This document shows positions 18,910-27,943 of a stretch of 64,000 bases of DNA, in pieces. Each line of letters begins with the position of its first letter. Position 1 is the stretch's first letter. Under the pieces are notes generated by a model. It saw only the letters and a program-made list of their open reading frames with translations, was not told where the DNA came from and ran no database searches. Position numbers and translations under genes: made by a program. This DNA is from Mycolicibacterium alvei (GTDB lineage Bacteria; Actinomycetota; Actinomycetes; Mycobacteriales; Mycobacteriaceae): assembly GCF_010727325.1 (NCBI RefSeq), contig NZ_AP022565.1, forward strand, positions 2,852,001 to 2,916,000, read 5' to 3'.

Positions 18910-20126
18910 AGCGCCTCGATCAACATCGCGACGCCCTGCCCGACGCCCACACACAAGGTGGCCAGGCCACGGGATCCGCCTTCGCGTTCGAGCCGATTCA
19001 TCAACGTGACGATGAGACGTGCGCCCGAGCACCCCAGCGGATGGCCGAGGGCGATCGCGCCCCCGTCGGCGTTCACGATGCCGTCATCGAGGCCGAGGCG
19101 CCGCATCACCGCCACACTCTGTGCGGCGAATGCCTCGTTGAGCTCGACAGCGTCGATATCGTCGACGCGCCAACCCATTCGGTCGAGCACCTTCTGCGTA
19201 GCGGGAACGGGTCCCAACCCCATCAGATTGGGCTGCACGCCGACGCTCGCGGCCGCCACCACCCGTGCCCGCACAGACAATCCGTGTCGGCGCACGGCGT
19301 CTTCGCTCGCCAACAGCACGGCAGCGGCTCCGTCGGACAGCGGAGAAGACGACCCGGCAGTCACGATGCCGCCGGCTCGGAATACCGGACGCAGGGCTGA
19401 AAGCGTCTCGAGCGTCGCCTGACGCCGCGGTCCCTCGTCGGTATCGACGATGCCGGCCTTGGTCTCGATGGGAACGATTTCCTTGACGAAACGGCCCGCG
19501 TCCTGTGCCGCAATGGCGCGTGCGTGGCTGCGTAGGGCGAAGGTGTCGGAGTCCGCACGGGTAATGCCGTCCAGGGCCGCCACTTCCTCGGCGGTCTCCC
19601 CCATCGACAGCGTCATCTTCACCGTCCCGGGTCCGGCGTCGGCGGGGATGCCGGCGTCCATCTTGGTGAACCGCGGATTGGTGAACCGCCAACCCAGCGA
19701 GGTGTCGGACACTTCGCCGGGGCGCGCCCAGGGCGTGCCGGGCTTGGCCATCACCCACGGCGCTCGCGTCATTGATTCGATGCCTCCGGCGACAACAATG
19801 TCGGCGTCGCCCGATCGGATCGCCTGCGCCGCAGAGGCAATTGCGGTCAGCCCGCTGGCGCACAGGCGGTTGACCGTGTAGCCGGGGACGGTGTTCGGCA
19901 ATCCGGCCAACAGGACAGCCATCCGGGCGACGTCTCGGTTGTCCTCGCCTGCCTGGTTGGCCGCGCCCAGGATCACCTCGTCGATCGCGTCGGCCGGGAT
20001 GCCGGCCCGCGCGACCACCTCGGCGACCACCACGGCGCCGAGGTCGTCTGGTCGTACCGAAGCGAACGCTCCGCCGTAGCGCCCTTGCGCCGTGCGGACC
20101 CCATCGACCACAAAGACCTGTTCCAC
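18906..20126 (-). CDS. paaJ: 3-oxoadipyl-CoA thiolase
   Basis: Encodes 406 residues from a GTG at 20126 preceded by GGAAGGAG. Thiolase catalytic residues are complete: Cys89 in VNRLCASGL, the NEAFAAQ motif, [10 protein letters not shown] with His, and the C-terminal CVGVGQG cysteine. It cleaves 3-oxoadipyl-CoA to succinyl-CoA and acetyl-CoA and probably also the 3-oxo-5,6-dehydrosuberyl-CoA intermediate. It heads the leftward paaJ-F-H-G unit and is divergent from the paa regulator, with an operator-like site between them. Confidence 0.93.
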   Translation of the reverse strand: MEQVFVVDGVRTAQGRYGGAFASVRPDDLGAVVVAEVVARAGIPADAIDEVILGAANQAGEDNRDVARMAVLLAGLPNTVPGYTVNRLCASGLTAIASAAQAIRSGDADIVVAGGIESMTRAPWVMAKPGTPWARPGEVSDTSLGWRFTNPRFTKMDAGIPADAGPGTVKMTLSMGETAEEVAALDGITRADSDTFALRSHARAIAAQDAGRFVKEIVPIETKAGIVDTDEGPRRQATLETLSALRPVFRAGGIVTAGSSSPLSDGAAAVLLASEDAVRRHGLSVRARVVAAASVGVQPNLMGLGPVPATQKVLDRMGWRVDDIDAVELNEAFAAQSVAVMRRLGLDDGIVNADGGAIALGHPLGCSGARLIVTLMNRLEREGGSRGLATLCVGVGQGVAMLIEAL

Positions 20127-20155
20127 TGCGGACTCCTTCCGATCGTTTTCATTAA

Positions 20156-20178
20156 TAACCGATCGTTCGGTCGGTTGT
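20156..20178. promoter_or_regulatory. PaaR-type operator between paaJ and the paa regulator
   Basis: Sequence TAACCGATCGTTCGGTCGGT followed by TGT; inverted arms ACCGA and TCGGT centred on the gap. It is almost identical to the paaA site. It sits 30 bases upstream of paaJ and about 67 bases upstream of the regulator, so one site can control both divergent promoters, including autoregulation. Confidence 0.82.
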
Positions 20179-20244
20179 CTACACCGATGGCGACGCCGGG
20201 GAGAGTCGCCGCCGGAGCGGCAGCGCCATGAGAAGATGGTCGAC

Positions 20245-20865
20245 ATGGCCACGCCCCGTACCCGCTCCAGTGGCCAGGTGGGCCGACCGGGCTACGATTT
20301 GGACTCGTTGCTGACCGTTGCCGTCGGTGTGTTCAATCAGCGCGGCTACGACGGCACGTCGATGGAAGATCTCTCCAAGCGACTCGGCATCAGCAAGTCG
20401 TCGATTTATCACCACGTCAGCAGCAAAGAGGAACTTCTACGCCTCGCCGTCGATCGCGCCCTTGATGCACTCTTCGCCGCGACCGAAGCTCCCGACACCA
20501 CCACGGGTCCGGCCATCGATCGGCTGGAAAACCTGGTCAAGCGCAGTATCGAGGTACTGGCCCAAGAATTGCCGTACGTCACGCTACTCCTGCGGATCCG
20601 CGGAAACACCACCACCGAACGACGCGCGCTGGCCCGCCGCCGGGAACTCGATGACATCGTCGGCAACCTGGTCGAAGAAGCGTGCAACGAGGGCAGCATC
20701 CGCGCCGGCGTCGACCCCGGACTGACCAGCCGGCTCATCTTCGGCACCGTCAACTCGCTGATCGAGTGGTACCGGCCCAGCCGCACCCTGGCGGCCGACG
20801 AAGTCTCCGAAGCGGTGACGACGATGATTTTCGACGGGTTGCGCACCCGCCCAGCTGCCCACTGA
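20245..20865 (+). CDS. paaR: TetR-family regulator of phenylacetate degradation
   Basis: Encodes 206 residues. N-terminal helix-turn-helix: [44 protein letters not shown] (landmarks near residues 20-60), followed by an all-helical ligand domain. I place the start at the ATG at 20245, nine bases after GAGAAG; an in-frame ATG at 20236 is possible. It lies divergent from paaJ and upstream of paaZ, inside a cluster where every unit has the same inverted repeat, so it is very likely the phenylacetyl-CoA-responsive repressor known as PaaR in actinobacteria. Ligand identity is known for that family, not shown here. Confidence 0.88.
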   Translation: MATPRTRSSGQVGRPGYDLDSLLTVAVGVFNQRGYDGTSMEDLSKRLGISKSSIYHHVSSKEELLRLAVDRALDALFAATEAPDTTTGPAIDRLENLVKRSIEVLAQELPYVTLLLRIRGNTTTERRALARRRELDDIVGNLVEEACNEGSIRAGVDPGLTSRLIFGTVNSLIEWYRPSRTLAADEVSEAVTTMIFDGLRTRPAAH

Positions 20866-20877
20866 CCGTTCGGTCGG
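20864..20877. promoter_or_regulatory. Partial PaaR-like inverted repeat at the end of paaR
   Basis: GACCGTTCGGTCGG immediately at the paaR stop codon contains GACCG-TT-CGGTC and matches the right half of the other operators (CGTTCGGTCGG). It is incomplete on the left. It may be a weak secondary operator for paaZ, 95-108 bases upstream of that gene's start, or a small hairpin. Confidence 0.4.
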
Positions 20878-20932
20878 CTTGCATCAAACCCCTCCCGGGC
20901 CTTGACGTGTCCACACCCACGCTGACACAGTG

Positions 20933-20955
20933 ATTACCGAACGAATGGACGGTTG
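20933..20955. promoter_or_regulatory. PaaR-type operator upstream of paaZ
   Basis: Reads ATTACCGAACGAATGGACGG then TTG, which aligns with the plus strand of the paaA site (ATTACCGACCGAATGATCGG). Arms are ACCG and CGGT. It ends a few bases before the AAGGAG ribosome site of paaZ, the same geometry as at paaA. Confidence 0.8.
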
Positions 20956-20971
20956 GTAAGGAGTGTCGACA

Positions 20972-23008
20972 GTGACTGCTGTGTTGGAAAGCTATGTGAC
21001 CGGGAAGTGGGTCGTCCCGGACGGGGAATCGATTCCACTCGTCAACGCCGTCACTGGCGAGGAAGTGGCCCGGTTTGCCACGGGCCCTTTGGACATCGCC
21101 GCGGCGATCACCTACGGCCGCGAGGTCGGTGGGCCCGCCTTGCGCGCCCTGACCTTCCACCAGCGGGCAGGCGCCTTGAAGGCGCTGGGCAAGCTGCTGA
21201 TGAGTCGTAAGGATGAGTTCTATCCGTTGTCCGCGGCCACCGGCGCCACCACCCGCGACTCCGCGATCGATCTCGACGGCGGCTTCGGCACCCTCTTCAG
21301 CTATGCGAGCAAGGGCACCCGCGAACTGCCAAACGACACCATCTACCTCGACGGCCCAGTCGAATCACTGGGCCGCGCAGGAACATTCGTCGGACAACAC
21401 GTCTACACCTCCAGGCCGGGTGTCACAGTCCAAATCAACGCCTTCAACTTCCCGGTCTGGGGCATGCTGGAAAAACTGGCCCCGGCGTTCCTGGCCGGAG
21501 TGCCCTCGATCGTCAAACCGGCCCATCAAACCGCCTACCTCACCGAGCTCGTCTTCCGCGTGATGATCGACTCCGGCTTGTTACCGGAGGGGTCGGTGCA
21601 GCTGTTGTGCGCCCGCCCGCATGCGCTGCTCGACCACCTCGACGGCCAGGACACCGTGCTGTTCACCGGCTCGGCCTCCACTGCGGCCAAGCTGCGTAGC
21701 CACCCGAACGTGGTGGAAGCCGGCGTGCGGTTCAACGCCGAGGCCGATTCATTGAACTGCTCGATTCTGGGCCCCGACGCGAGTCCCGATACGCCCGAAT
21801 TCGATTTGTACATCAAGCAGCTGGTCGCAGAGATGACAACGAAGGCCGGCCAGAAGTGCACGGCGATCCGTCGCGCCTTGGTTCCCAATGTATTGCTCGA
21901 TGCCGTTGTCGAGGCCACCATCGCTCGCCTGTCAAAGATCGTAGTCGGCAACCCGGCCGTAGACAGCGTGCGGATGGGCGCATTGGCCAGCATGGATCAG
22001 CGCGACGAGGTGCTGAGGTCACTGCAGCGCCTAGCGGATTCCGCCACACTGGTTTTCGGCGATCCAGATTCGTTCAGCGTCGAAGGCGCCGACCCCGCAA
22101 CGGGGGCCTTCCTTCCGCCGCTGCTCCTGCGGGCCGAGGATCCCGCCGCCGCGGTGGTACACGAGGTGGAGGCCTTTGGTCCGGTCAGCACCGTCATCGG
22201 CTACCGCGACCTCGACGATGCCGTCGCGCTCGCCGCCCTCGGCAACGGAAGCCTCGTCGCGTCGTTGGTGACCCACGACTCCGAGGTGGCGCGCAAGGTG
22301 GTGACCGGCATCGCGCCCCACCACGGCCGCGTGCTCGTTCTTGACCGTGACGACGCCAAGGAGTCCACCGGCCACGGCTCACCGTTGCCGACGCTGGTGC
22401 ACGGCGGACCCGGCCGGGCCGGCGGCGGTGAGGAACTCGGCGGCATCCGTGGCGTCCTGCACTTCATGCAGCGCAGTGCAATTCAGGCAAGCCCAGACAT
22501 GCTCACGGCCATCACCGGCCGCTGGACCACCGGCTCTGCCCGCACCACCACCGACGTGCATCCATTCCGCAAGCACCTGGAGGAATTGCAGATCGGCGAC
22601 ACCATCGTGGGTGGCCCCCGCGTGGTCAGCTTGGAAGACATCGACCACTTCGCCGAATTCACCGGCGACACCTTCTACGCCCACACCGACCCGAAGGCCG
22701 CAGCCGAGAACCCGCTGTTCGGCGGCATCGTCGCGCACGGGTATCTGGTGGTGTCGCTGGCTGCCGGGCTGTTCGTCGAACCCAACCCCGGTCCGGTGCT
22801 TGCGAACTTCGGTGTCGATGGCTTGCGATTCCTTACCCCGGTGAAGGCCGGCGACGCGCTCACCGTGACGTTGACAGCGAAGCAATTGACACCGCGGCTA
22901 TCCGCCGACTACGGCGAAGTCCGTTGGGATGCCGTCGTCACCAATCAGGACGACGAGCCGGTGGCCACCTACGACGTCCTGACCCTCGTCGCCAAGAAGC
23001 AGGATTGA
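20972..23008 (+). CDS. paaZ: Bifunctional oxepin-CoA hydrolase / semialdehyde dehydrogenase
   Basis: Encodes 678 residues from the GTG at 20972, eight bases after AAGGAG (an in-frame GTG at 20963 overlaps that site). Residues 1-520 are an aldehyde dehydrogenase domain with Glu257 and Cys296 (KAGQKCTAIRR); residues ~540-675 are a MaoC-like hydratase domain with FTGDTFYAHTDPKAA and FGGIVAHGYLVVSLAAG. It opens the oxepin ring and oxidises the resulting aldehyde to 3-oxo-5,6-dehydrosuberyl-CoA. Both domains look intact, so no separate dehydrogenase is needed. Confidence 0.95.
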   Translation: MTAVLESYVTGKWVVPDGESIPLVNAVTGEEVARFATGPLDIAAAITYGREVGGPALRALTFHQRAGALKALGKLLMSRKDEFYPLSAATGATTRDSAIDLDGGFGTLFSYASKGTRELPNDTIYLDGPVESLGRAGTFVGQHVYTSRPGVTVQINAFNFPVWGMLEKLAPAFLAGVPSIVKPAHQTAYLTELVFRVMIDSGLLPEGSVQLLCARPHALLDHLDGQDTVLFTGSASTAAKLRSHPNVVEAGVRFNAEADSLNCSILGPDASPDTPEFDLYIKQLVAEMTTKAGQKCTAIRRALVPNVLLDAVVEATIARLSKIVVGNPAVDSVRMGALASMDQRDEVLRSLQRLADSATLVFGDPDSFSVEGADPATGAFLPPLLLRAEDPAAAVVHEVEAFGPVSTVIGYRDLDDAVALAALGNGSLVASLVTHDSEVARKVVTGIAPHHGRVLVLDRDDAKESTGHGSPLPTLVHGGPGRAGGGEELGGIRGVLHFMQRSAIQASPDMLTAITGRWTTGSARTTTDVHPFRKHLEELQIGDTIVGGPRVVSLEDIDHFAEFTGDTFYAHTDPKAAAENPLFGGIVAHGYLVVSLAAGLFVEPNPGPVLANFGVDGLRFLTPVKAGDALTVTLTAKQLTPRLSADYGEVRWDAVVTNQDDEPVATYDVLTLVAKKQD

Positions 23009-23032
23009 CCACTGAAGCCGAAGGAGAAAGCC

Positions 23033-23344
23033 ATGTTTCGCATCTCTGTCTGTTACGGACAACCCACCGACCCGGCGGCATTCGAAGCGCACTACACCAG
23101 TACGCACACGCCGTTGACGTTAAAGGTCCCCGGTCTCGCCGGCTTCACGACGGGCAAGCCCCGCTCGCTGATGCCAGGCCGAGACGCCCCCTACTACATG
23201 ATCGCCAGCTTGATGTTCAGCTCCGCCGAGGATCTGAAATCTGCGCTGAAGTCGCCCGAGATGGCTGCTGCCAGTGCCGATGTCGCGAATTTCGCCACCG
23301 GCGGCGTGACCCTCTACCGCACCGAAGAGATCGATCGGGGCTGA
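23033..23344 (+). CDS. EthD-family protein
   Basis: Encodes 103 residues with GAAGGAGAAA upstream of the ATG. The EthD ferredoxin-like fold is shown by MFRISVCYGQPTDPAAFEAHY, the HTPLTLKVPGL segment, and FSSAEDLKSALKSPEM. EthD proteins accompany various oxidative catabolic systems; their biochemical role is poorly defined. It follows paaZ by 24 bases and should be co-transcribed, so it is probably induced by phenylacetate. It is not a PaaI thioesterase, which is absent from this window. Confidence 0.82.
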   Translation: MFRISVCYGQPTDPAAFEAHYTSTHTPLTLKVPGLAGFTTGKPRSLMPGRDAPYYMIASLMFSSAEDLKSALKSPEMAAASADVANFATGGVTLYRTEEIDRG

Positions 23345-23359
23345 CCAGCTGACCGCACC

Positions 23360-23400
23360 GAAGCGGTGTGCCGGCCCTCGGCCGGGTTACACGCCGCTTC
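23360..23400 (+). terminator. Hairpin after the EthD gene, candidate terminator
   Basis: GAAGCGGTGT at 23360-23369 can pair with ACACGCCGCTTC ending at 23400 with one bulge, and the interior CCGGCC-CTC-GGCCGG makes a second stem. It lies 16 bases after the EthD stop. No T-run follows, which is common for mycobacterial terminators. Confidence 0.5.
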
Positions 23401-23456
23401 GTTGCGTTTCGCGGCCGCTCGTTCATCCAGACACCCCACGGCGATTTAGGAAATCA

Positions 23457-24452
23457 ATGGTGACGTTACCGCCCGACCCCTCATTTCTCGTTTTCGGCGC
23501 TGCCGGACACATCGGACGTCCGTGTGCTCAATGGCTCGCCGAGCGACACCCCACGGCTCACATCCGGATCGTGTCCAGTAGGCCCGAGATGGCCGCCGAT
23601 CTGGCTGAGATGCACCCCGGTGGTGAGGTCATGATCGCCGACTATTTGAATGCCGACGACATGGTCGCGGCCTTCGACGGGATCCACGCGGCGTTCGTCC
23701 TCACCCCGGATTTCATCGACGAGAAGGTCGCCATGGCCAATGTGGCCAGTGCCGTCAAAGCGTCCGGAATGCTCGTCCGGCTCATCCGGCTGATCGGCGA
23801 CCCACCGGGAATCCGCGACGAATCCGAGGTGCTGGCACTACGGGGCAGTGACTACCAGAACGAAACGGCCCTGCATCACCTGCGGGCCCGCAAGGTGTTG
23901 ACGGCAGCAGGCCTACCAGTCGTCTACATGAATATCCCGGGGTGGTTCTTCGAAGACTTCTCCGAATTCTTACTCGACCCGATCCGCGACAAGCGCACAT
24001 TTGTCATGGCGGCCGACCGACCGATGAACTTCATCGCCACCCGCGATATCGGCCGTTGTGCTGCTGAGCTGCTGCTCGATCCGTCGCTGACCGAGGCCGG
24101 CGAAACACTCCACCTGGAGAACGGCATCGACACCATGATCAAGTTCAGCAAGATCGCGGACATCATGAGCGCCGCTTGGGGCGTGCCGATCGCCTACGCC
24201 GGTACCGACGAGGAGTTTCTGCGTGACCTCGGGCCCGCCTTGCGCAGGTACTACAAGCACGACGACGCGGCCGAACACATCCTCGCGGAATGCCATCACG
24301 AGGTCCCGTTCATCAACGAGCTCTTGCGACACGGCAACGACTTGCGCGGCGGAGAACGCCACCTCACACCGGAAATGCTCGGGTTCGAGGCGCTTTCGCT
24401 GACGTCATGGCTGCAGGACAAGAGGGACGTGTTCATTCCCGAAGTCAGCTGA
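23457..24452 (+). CDS. NmrA-like NAD(P)-binding protein
   Basis: Encodes 331 residues with the atypical short-chain dehydrogenase fold: FLVFGAAGHIGRPCAQWLAE as the dinucleotide motif at residues 10-29 and YMNIPGWFFEDFSEFL later, as in NmrA-like proteins. It lacks the classical YxxxK catalytic pair in an obvious place, so it may be a redox sensor or an unusual reductase. It is separated from the EthD gene by a hairpin and converges with the TetR gene, overlapping it by eight bases at the 3' ends. Substrate unknown. Confidence 0.75.
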   Translation: MVTLPPDPSFLVFGAAGHIGRPCAQWLAERHPTAHIRIVSSRPEMAADLAEMHPGGEVMIADYLNADDMVAAFDGIHAAFVLTPDFIDEKVAMANVASAVKASGMLVRLIRLIGDPPGIRDESEVLALRGSDYQNETALHHLRARKVLTAAGLPVVYMNIPGWFFEDFSEFLLDPIRDKRTFVMAADRPMNFIATRDIGRCAAELLLDPSLTEAGETLHLENGIDTMIKFSKIADIMSAAWGVPIAYAGTDEEFLRDLGPALRRYYKHDDAAEHILAECHHEVPFINELLRHGNDLRGGERHLTPEMLGFEALSLTSWLQDKRDVFIPEVS

Positions 24453-25131
24453 CGTGGGCGGGCCCGTACAGGGTGTTGAGCCAGACGATGGTCAGGGCCT
24501 CGGTGACCGCTGTCTCGTCGGTGAACGGGGGGTGCCCAAAGGATGCGAGCAGATAGCGTTCGTTCATCCACGTCAGCGCTCGGGCCACCTCTTTTGGCTC
24601 AGCGATGTTGCTTCGTCCCGCCTCGACATCCGCTTCGATTCGGCGCGTGGTCGCGGTGGCGAGATTCTCGGCCAAGGTGAGATACAGCGCGCCGATCTCC
24701 GGATCGGTTCGGGCCGCGTCAGAGATGGCTTGGATGAGACGCCCGTGCTCGACGAATAGGGTTATCAGATCGCTGAGGCTCGCGCGCAGCTCGGCCACCG
24801 GATCGTCGGCTTCGGCCATCCAATTGTCAGCGACGTGGTCCAACTCGATGCCGACATCGTCGAGCATCGCCATCAGCAGCTGCTGACGGTCTTCGAAATA
24901 GCGGTAGAACGCTGTTCGTGCGACGTCGGCCGCCGACGTGATGTCATCGAGCGAAATCTCAGCCCAGCGTTGCCGTTCGAGCAGATCGTGCGCGGCGTCC
25001 AGCAGCCGGCGACGGGCATTGCGCCGATGCTCGCGTCTGCGCGCCTGCAAATCGCTTTGTCGAGTGGTCAGGACGATCAGCCTACCTGCGGTCGGAGTGC
25101 GTCTGTGAACCTGAAATGCGGCTGCAGACAT
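24445..25131 (-). CDS. TetR-family regulator, EthR-like
   Basis: Encodes up to 228 residues. The DNA-binding domain is RRRLLDAAHDLLERQRWAEISLDDITSAADVARTAFYRYFEDRQQLL (landmarks at ~40-85). The C-terminal end EALTIVWLNTLYG resembles EthR-type TetR proteins. The start at 25131 has no Shine-Dalgarno sequence and may be leaderless, because a promoter-like TTGTTG / TAGGCT pair reading this way lies at 25160-25190. It is divergent from the Mo hydroxylase large subunit gene with the conserved 29-base element between them. By position it is the best candidate for the repressor of that element and hence of the mce operon; this is inference. Confidence 0.85.
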   Translation of the reverse strand: MSAAAFQVHRRTPTAGRLIVLTTRQSDLQARRREHRRNARRRLLDAAHDLLERQRWAEISLDDITSAADVARTAFYRYFEDRQQLLMAMLDDVGIELDHVADNWMAEADDPVAELRASLSDLITLFVEHGRLIQAISDAARTDPEIGALYLTLAENLATATTRRIEADVEAGRSNIAEPKEVARALTWMNERYLLASFGHPPFTDETAVTEALTIVWLNTLYGPAHVS

Positions 25132-25191
25132 CTAGTTGAGCATTAACGTGTCGCCGACGCAGCCTAGCTGACTACAATTTGAACAACAACA

Positions 25192-25220
25192 TTGACACGT
25201 TGTCACACCTGTAGTTACGT
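25192..25220 (+). promoter_or_regulatory. Shared promoter/operator element, copy A
   Basis: First of three copies. Reads TTGACAC, two variable bases, TGTCACA, two variable bases, TGTAGTTACGT. TTGACA can serve as a -35 and TTACGT, 17 bases on, as a weak -10, while TGACA-CGT-TGTCA is an inverted repeat lying over the -35. It directs transcription rightward into the Mo hydroxylase large subunit gene, whose start is 67 bases from its end. Leftward conservation with the other copies continues as a run rich in TTGTTGTTC-like sequence toward the TetR gene. Confidence 0.8.
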
Positions 25221-25286
25221 TCGCTCTGATGCGCCGGTTGCACCGGCTACGACTTATCGGCCACGAGTCAAAGAAGTGGTGGAAAC

Positions 25287-27683
25287 GTGCCTCCCGAAAC
25301 AACACGCGTGCGCAACGTCGGCCAAAGCCCGCCGGGACGTAACCTCCCGCGGATGGCCGCCGGAGGAGGTCGCTATCTCGCCGATGAGCAGGCCGCCGGC
25401 GAGCTTCACCTGGTGGTGATCCGCGCCACCGAACCACATGCGCGCATCTCGATCGACACGAGCAGGGCATGCGCGGCCCCGGGCGTGCACGCCGTCATCG
25501 TCGGCTCCGATGTGCGTCCCGCCACCGATCCGATGGCGATGATCTGGACGGCACAGACACAGGCCGAGGCGCCGACGTGGTGCCTGGCCGGCGATCGGGT
25601 CCGCTATGTGGGTGAACCGATCGCAGCCGTCATCGCCGACGACGCCTATCTTGCCGAGGACGCCGCCGAACTCGTGCAGGTCACCTACGACAGGTTGCCC
25701 GCGGTGGTCGAAGCGACCACCGACAGCGAACCACTGCTGTATGACGACTGGCCGGACAACGTCTTCGGCCGCACCCGTTTCGAGGCAGGCGACCCGGTGG
25801 CCGCCCTCGCGGATGCGGCGCTGGTCGTGGCCGGGCGCTACACCAGCAGTCGGGTGGCAGGACTCTCGCTGGAAACGCGCGGGGTGCGCGCCGCGTGGGA
25901 CATCACCGGCGACTCCGTCACCGTATGGACCTCGACGCAGGCGCTTCATCAAGTGCGCGCCTCCTTGGCATCCACACTTCGGATGCCCCAGAGCCGGGTG
26001 CGCGTGCTCTGCCCCGATGTCGGAGGTGCGTTCGGGAACAAGGCGTGCGCGTACATCGAGGAAACCCTGGTCGCGTTCGCCGCGCGCGCCGTACGCCGTC
26101 CGGTCCGGTGGATCGAAAGTAGATCCGAGGCGTTCACCGCCACGGTTCACGGGCGGGGAACGGCGGTCGATCTGGAGTTGGGCCTCAACGCGGACGGCAC
26201 GATCACCGGCATCCGGGCCACCGTCGTACTCGACTGCGGGGCAACACCATACATGGCCGGCGCAGGGTCCGGGATCGTCACGACGGCCATGTTGACCGGC
26301 CCGTACCGGGTCTCGCACGCACTCAGCGAGCTGGTGGCGGTGGTGACCAACAAGACCCCGATCGGGGCCTACCGCGGGTTCGGTATGCCAGAAGCCACCT
26401 TGGCCATCGAGCGTGCGCTGGACGAGGGAGCACGACGCCTCGGCATCGATCCGATCGAGATCCGGCGGCGCAACCTGCTCCGCCCCGACGAATTGCCGTA
26501 CTGGACGCCCACGATGATGTGCCTGGACAGCGGGCGCTACGGCGAACTGCTCGACCTGGTTGTCGATCGCTTCGGCTGGGCGCAGACCCAGCGCGAGGCC
26601 GCCGAGGCCCGCGCCGCAGGACGGCTGGTCGGCGTCGGCACCTCCTGTTACGTCGAGGCAACCAACTTCGGCCCGTCGGCGGCCGCCGCGATGATGGGTA
26701 TCAACAACCCCGGCCACGACCGCGCGGTGGTGCGGATGGACGCGACGGGCTCGGTGACGGTGTTGACCGGGCAGGTCCCGATGGGTCAGGGGCTGGAGAC
26801 GGCCCTGGCACAGGTCGCCGCCGACGGCGCCGGCGTTGCGCTGGAGTCTGTTTCGGTGCTCTTCGGGGACACCCAGGCCAGCCCATACACCGGCTACGCC
26901 AGCGGCGGTTGCCGTGGCGCCGGCGTCGCCGGTTCTGCCGTCATGATGGCCGCACGCGGGCTGCGCGAGCAGATGCGTCGTTTCGCCGCACACCTGCTCG
27001 AGGTCTCTGATCCGGCCGCCGTCCACGACACCGAATCCGGCGGCTTCGCCGATGAATCCGGGTCCCACGTCACGGTCGGCCAGGTCGCCGATGCGGCCTG
27101 GCGCGCCACCGATCTCCCTCCCGACACCCAACCCGGGCTCGAATCGTCCTATACCTACGATCCACGAAACTTCGCCTTCACTTTCGGCGCGGTAGCGGTC
27201 GTGGTGGAAATCGATCGCGACACCGGCACGGTGTCGGTCCAGCGACTGGTCTTCGGACACGACTGCGGCATCCAACTCAACCCCGCGCTGGTCGCCGGAC
27301 AAATTCACGGCAGTACTGCACAGGGAATCGGTGCGGCACTCTATGAGCAGCTGCCCTACACCAGCGACGGCCAACCCATGGTCCAATCGCTGTGGGACTA
27401 CCTACCCCCGCTGCCGGGAAACATGCCCCCGATCGAGCTGGTCCACCTTGAGACACCCTCCCCCTTCTCCCTCAACGGAGCCAAAGGAACCGGGGAAAGC
27501 GGCTGTATTGCGGTCCCTGCCGCACTGGCCAACGCGATCCGCGATGCCATCGGAGACGAGCACGCCGATATCGTCGACACCATCCCCATCACCGCCGATC
27601 GCCTGCTCGCCGCGATCGACTCGCCCACCCTGCCCGCGCGCCAACTGCAACCATCAGAGGTCTTGCGAGGAAACGCCTTCTGA
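25287..27683 (+). CDS. Xanthine dehydrogenase-family molybdopterin-binding subunit
   Basis: Encodes 798 residues from a GTG at 25287. It is the large subunit of a three-subunit molybdenum hydroxylase. Mo-cofactor segments include TSTQALHQVRASLA, CPDVGGAFGNKACAY, and GAYRGFGMPEA at residues 360-370; the catalytic glutamate is Glu737 in GTGESGC. The loop GAYRGFG lacks the AYxCSFR signature of form I CO dehydrogenase, so it is not a true CoxL. It would hydroxylate an N-heterocycle, aldehyde or related carbon. The FAD and 2Fe-2S subunits are on the opposite strand at 29807-30670 and 29280-29810, but under a copy of the same promoter element. Confidence 0.92.
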   Translation: MPPETTRVRNVGQSPPGRNLPRMAAGGGRYLADEQAAGELHLVVIRATEPHARISIDTSRACAAPGVHAVIVGSDVRPATDPMAMIWTAQTQAEAPTWCLAGDRVRYVGEPIAAVIADDAYLAEDAAELVQVTYDRLPAVVEATTDSEPLLYDDWPDNVFGRTRFEAGDPVAALADAALVVAGRYTSSRVAGLSLETRGVRAAWDITGDSVTVWTSTQALHQVRASLASTLRMPQSRVRVLCPDVGGAFGNKACAYIEETLVAFAARAVRRPVRWIESRSEAFTATVHGRGTAVDLELGLNADGTITGIRATVVLDCGATPYMAGAGSGIVTTAMLTGPYRVSHALSELVAVVTNKTPIGAYRGFGMPEATLAIERALDEGARRLGIDPIEIRRRNLLRPDELPYWTPTMMCLDSGRYGELLDLVVDRFGWAQTQREAAEARAAGRLVGVGTSCYVEATNFGPSAAAAMMGINNPGHDRAVVRMDATGSVTVLTGQVPMGQGLETALAQVAADGAGVALESVSVLFGDTQASPYTGYASGGCRGAGVAGSAVMMAARGLREQMRRFAAHLLEVSDPAAVHDTESGGFADESGSHVTVGQVADAAWRATDLPPDTQPGLESSYTYDPRNFAFTFGAVAVVVEIDRDTGTVSVQRLVFGHDCGIQLNPALVAGQIHGSTAQGIGAALYEQLPYTSDGQPMVQSLWDYLPPLPGNMPPIELVHLETPSPFSLNGAKGTGESGCIAVPAALANAIRDAIGDEHADIVDTIPITADRLLAAIDSPTLPARQLQPSEVLRGNAF

Positions 27684-27943
27684 AGCAGGGCAGGAAATCT
27701 CGCGGCTGTTACCCCGGCACTCCGCGATCGTCGCTTCCCCGCACCGCACCGTGACGTCACAGATCCCGCTGCGGCCGCGACGGACACATTCAACGGCTTG
27801 GGCGGTCAATTCATCGCGGACCCGGGCTCACAGCGAAGAAGGCGCATGCCCAGATGCGCGGAGGCACGATCGTCGGCGAGCATCTGCCGCGCGAATTCGG
27901 TTCCGTTGACTGCGGATTCATGATGGATAGACACTGTGAGGAG

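Noticed and set aside
25254..27386. A 710-codon open frame antisense to the Mo hydroxylase large subunit gene
   Set aside because: It is a GC-rich shadow frame with low-complexity Gly/Arg/His content and no family resemblance; the plus-strand frame has full Mo hydroxylase motifs.
25287..27683. Annotation as aerobic CO dehydrogenase large subunit (coxL)
   Set aside because: The loop reads GAYRGFG instead of the AYxCSFR signature of form I enzymes.
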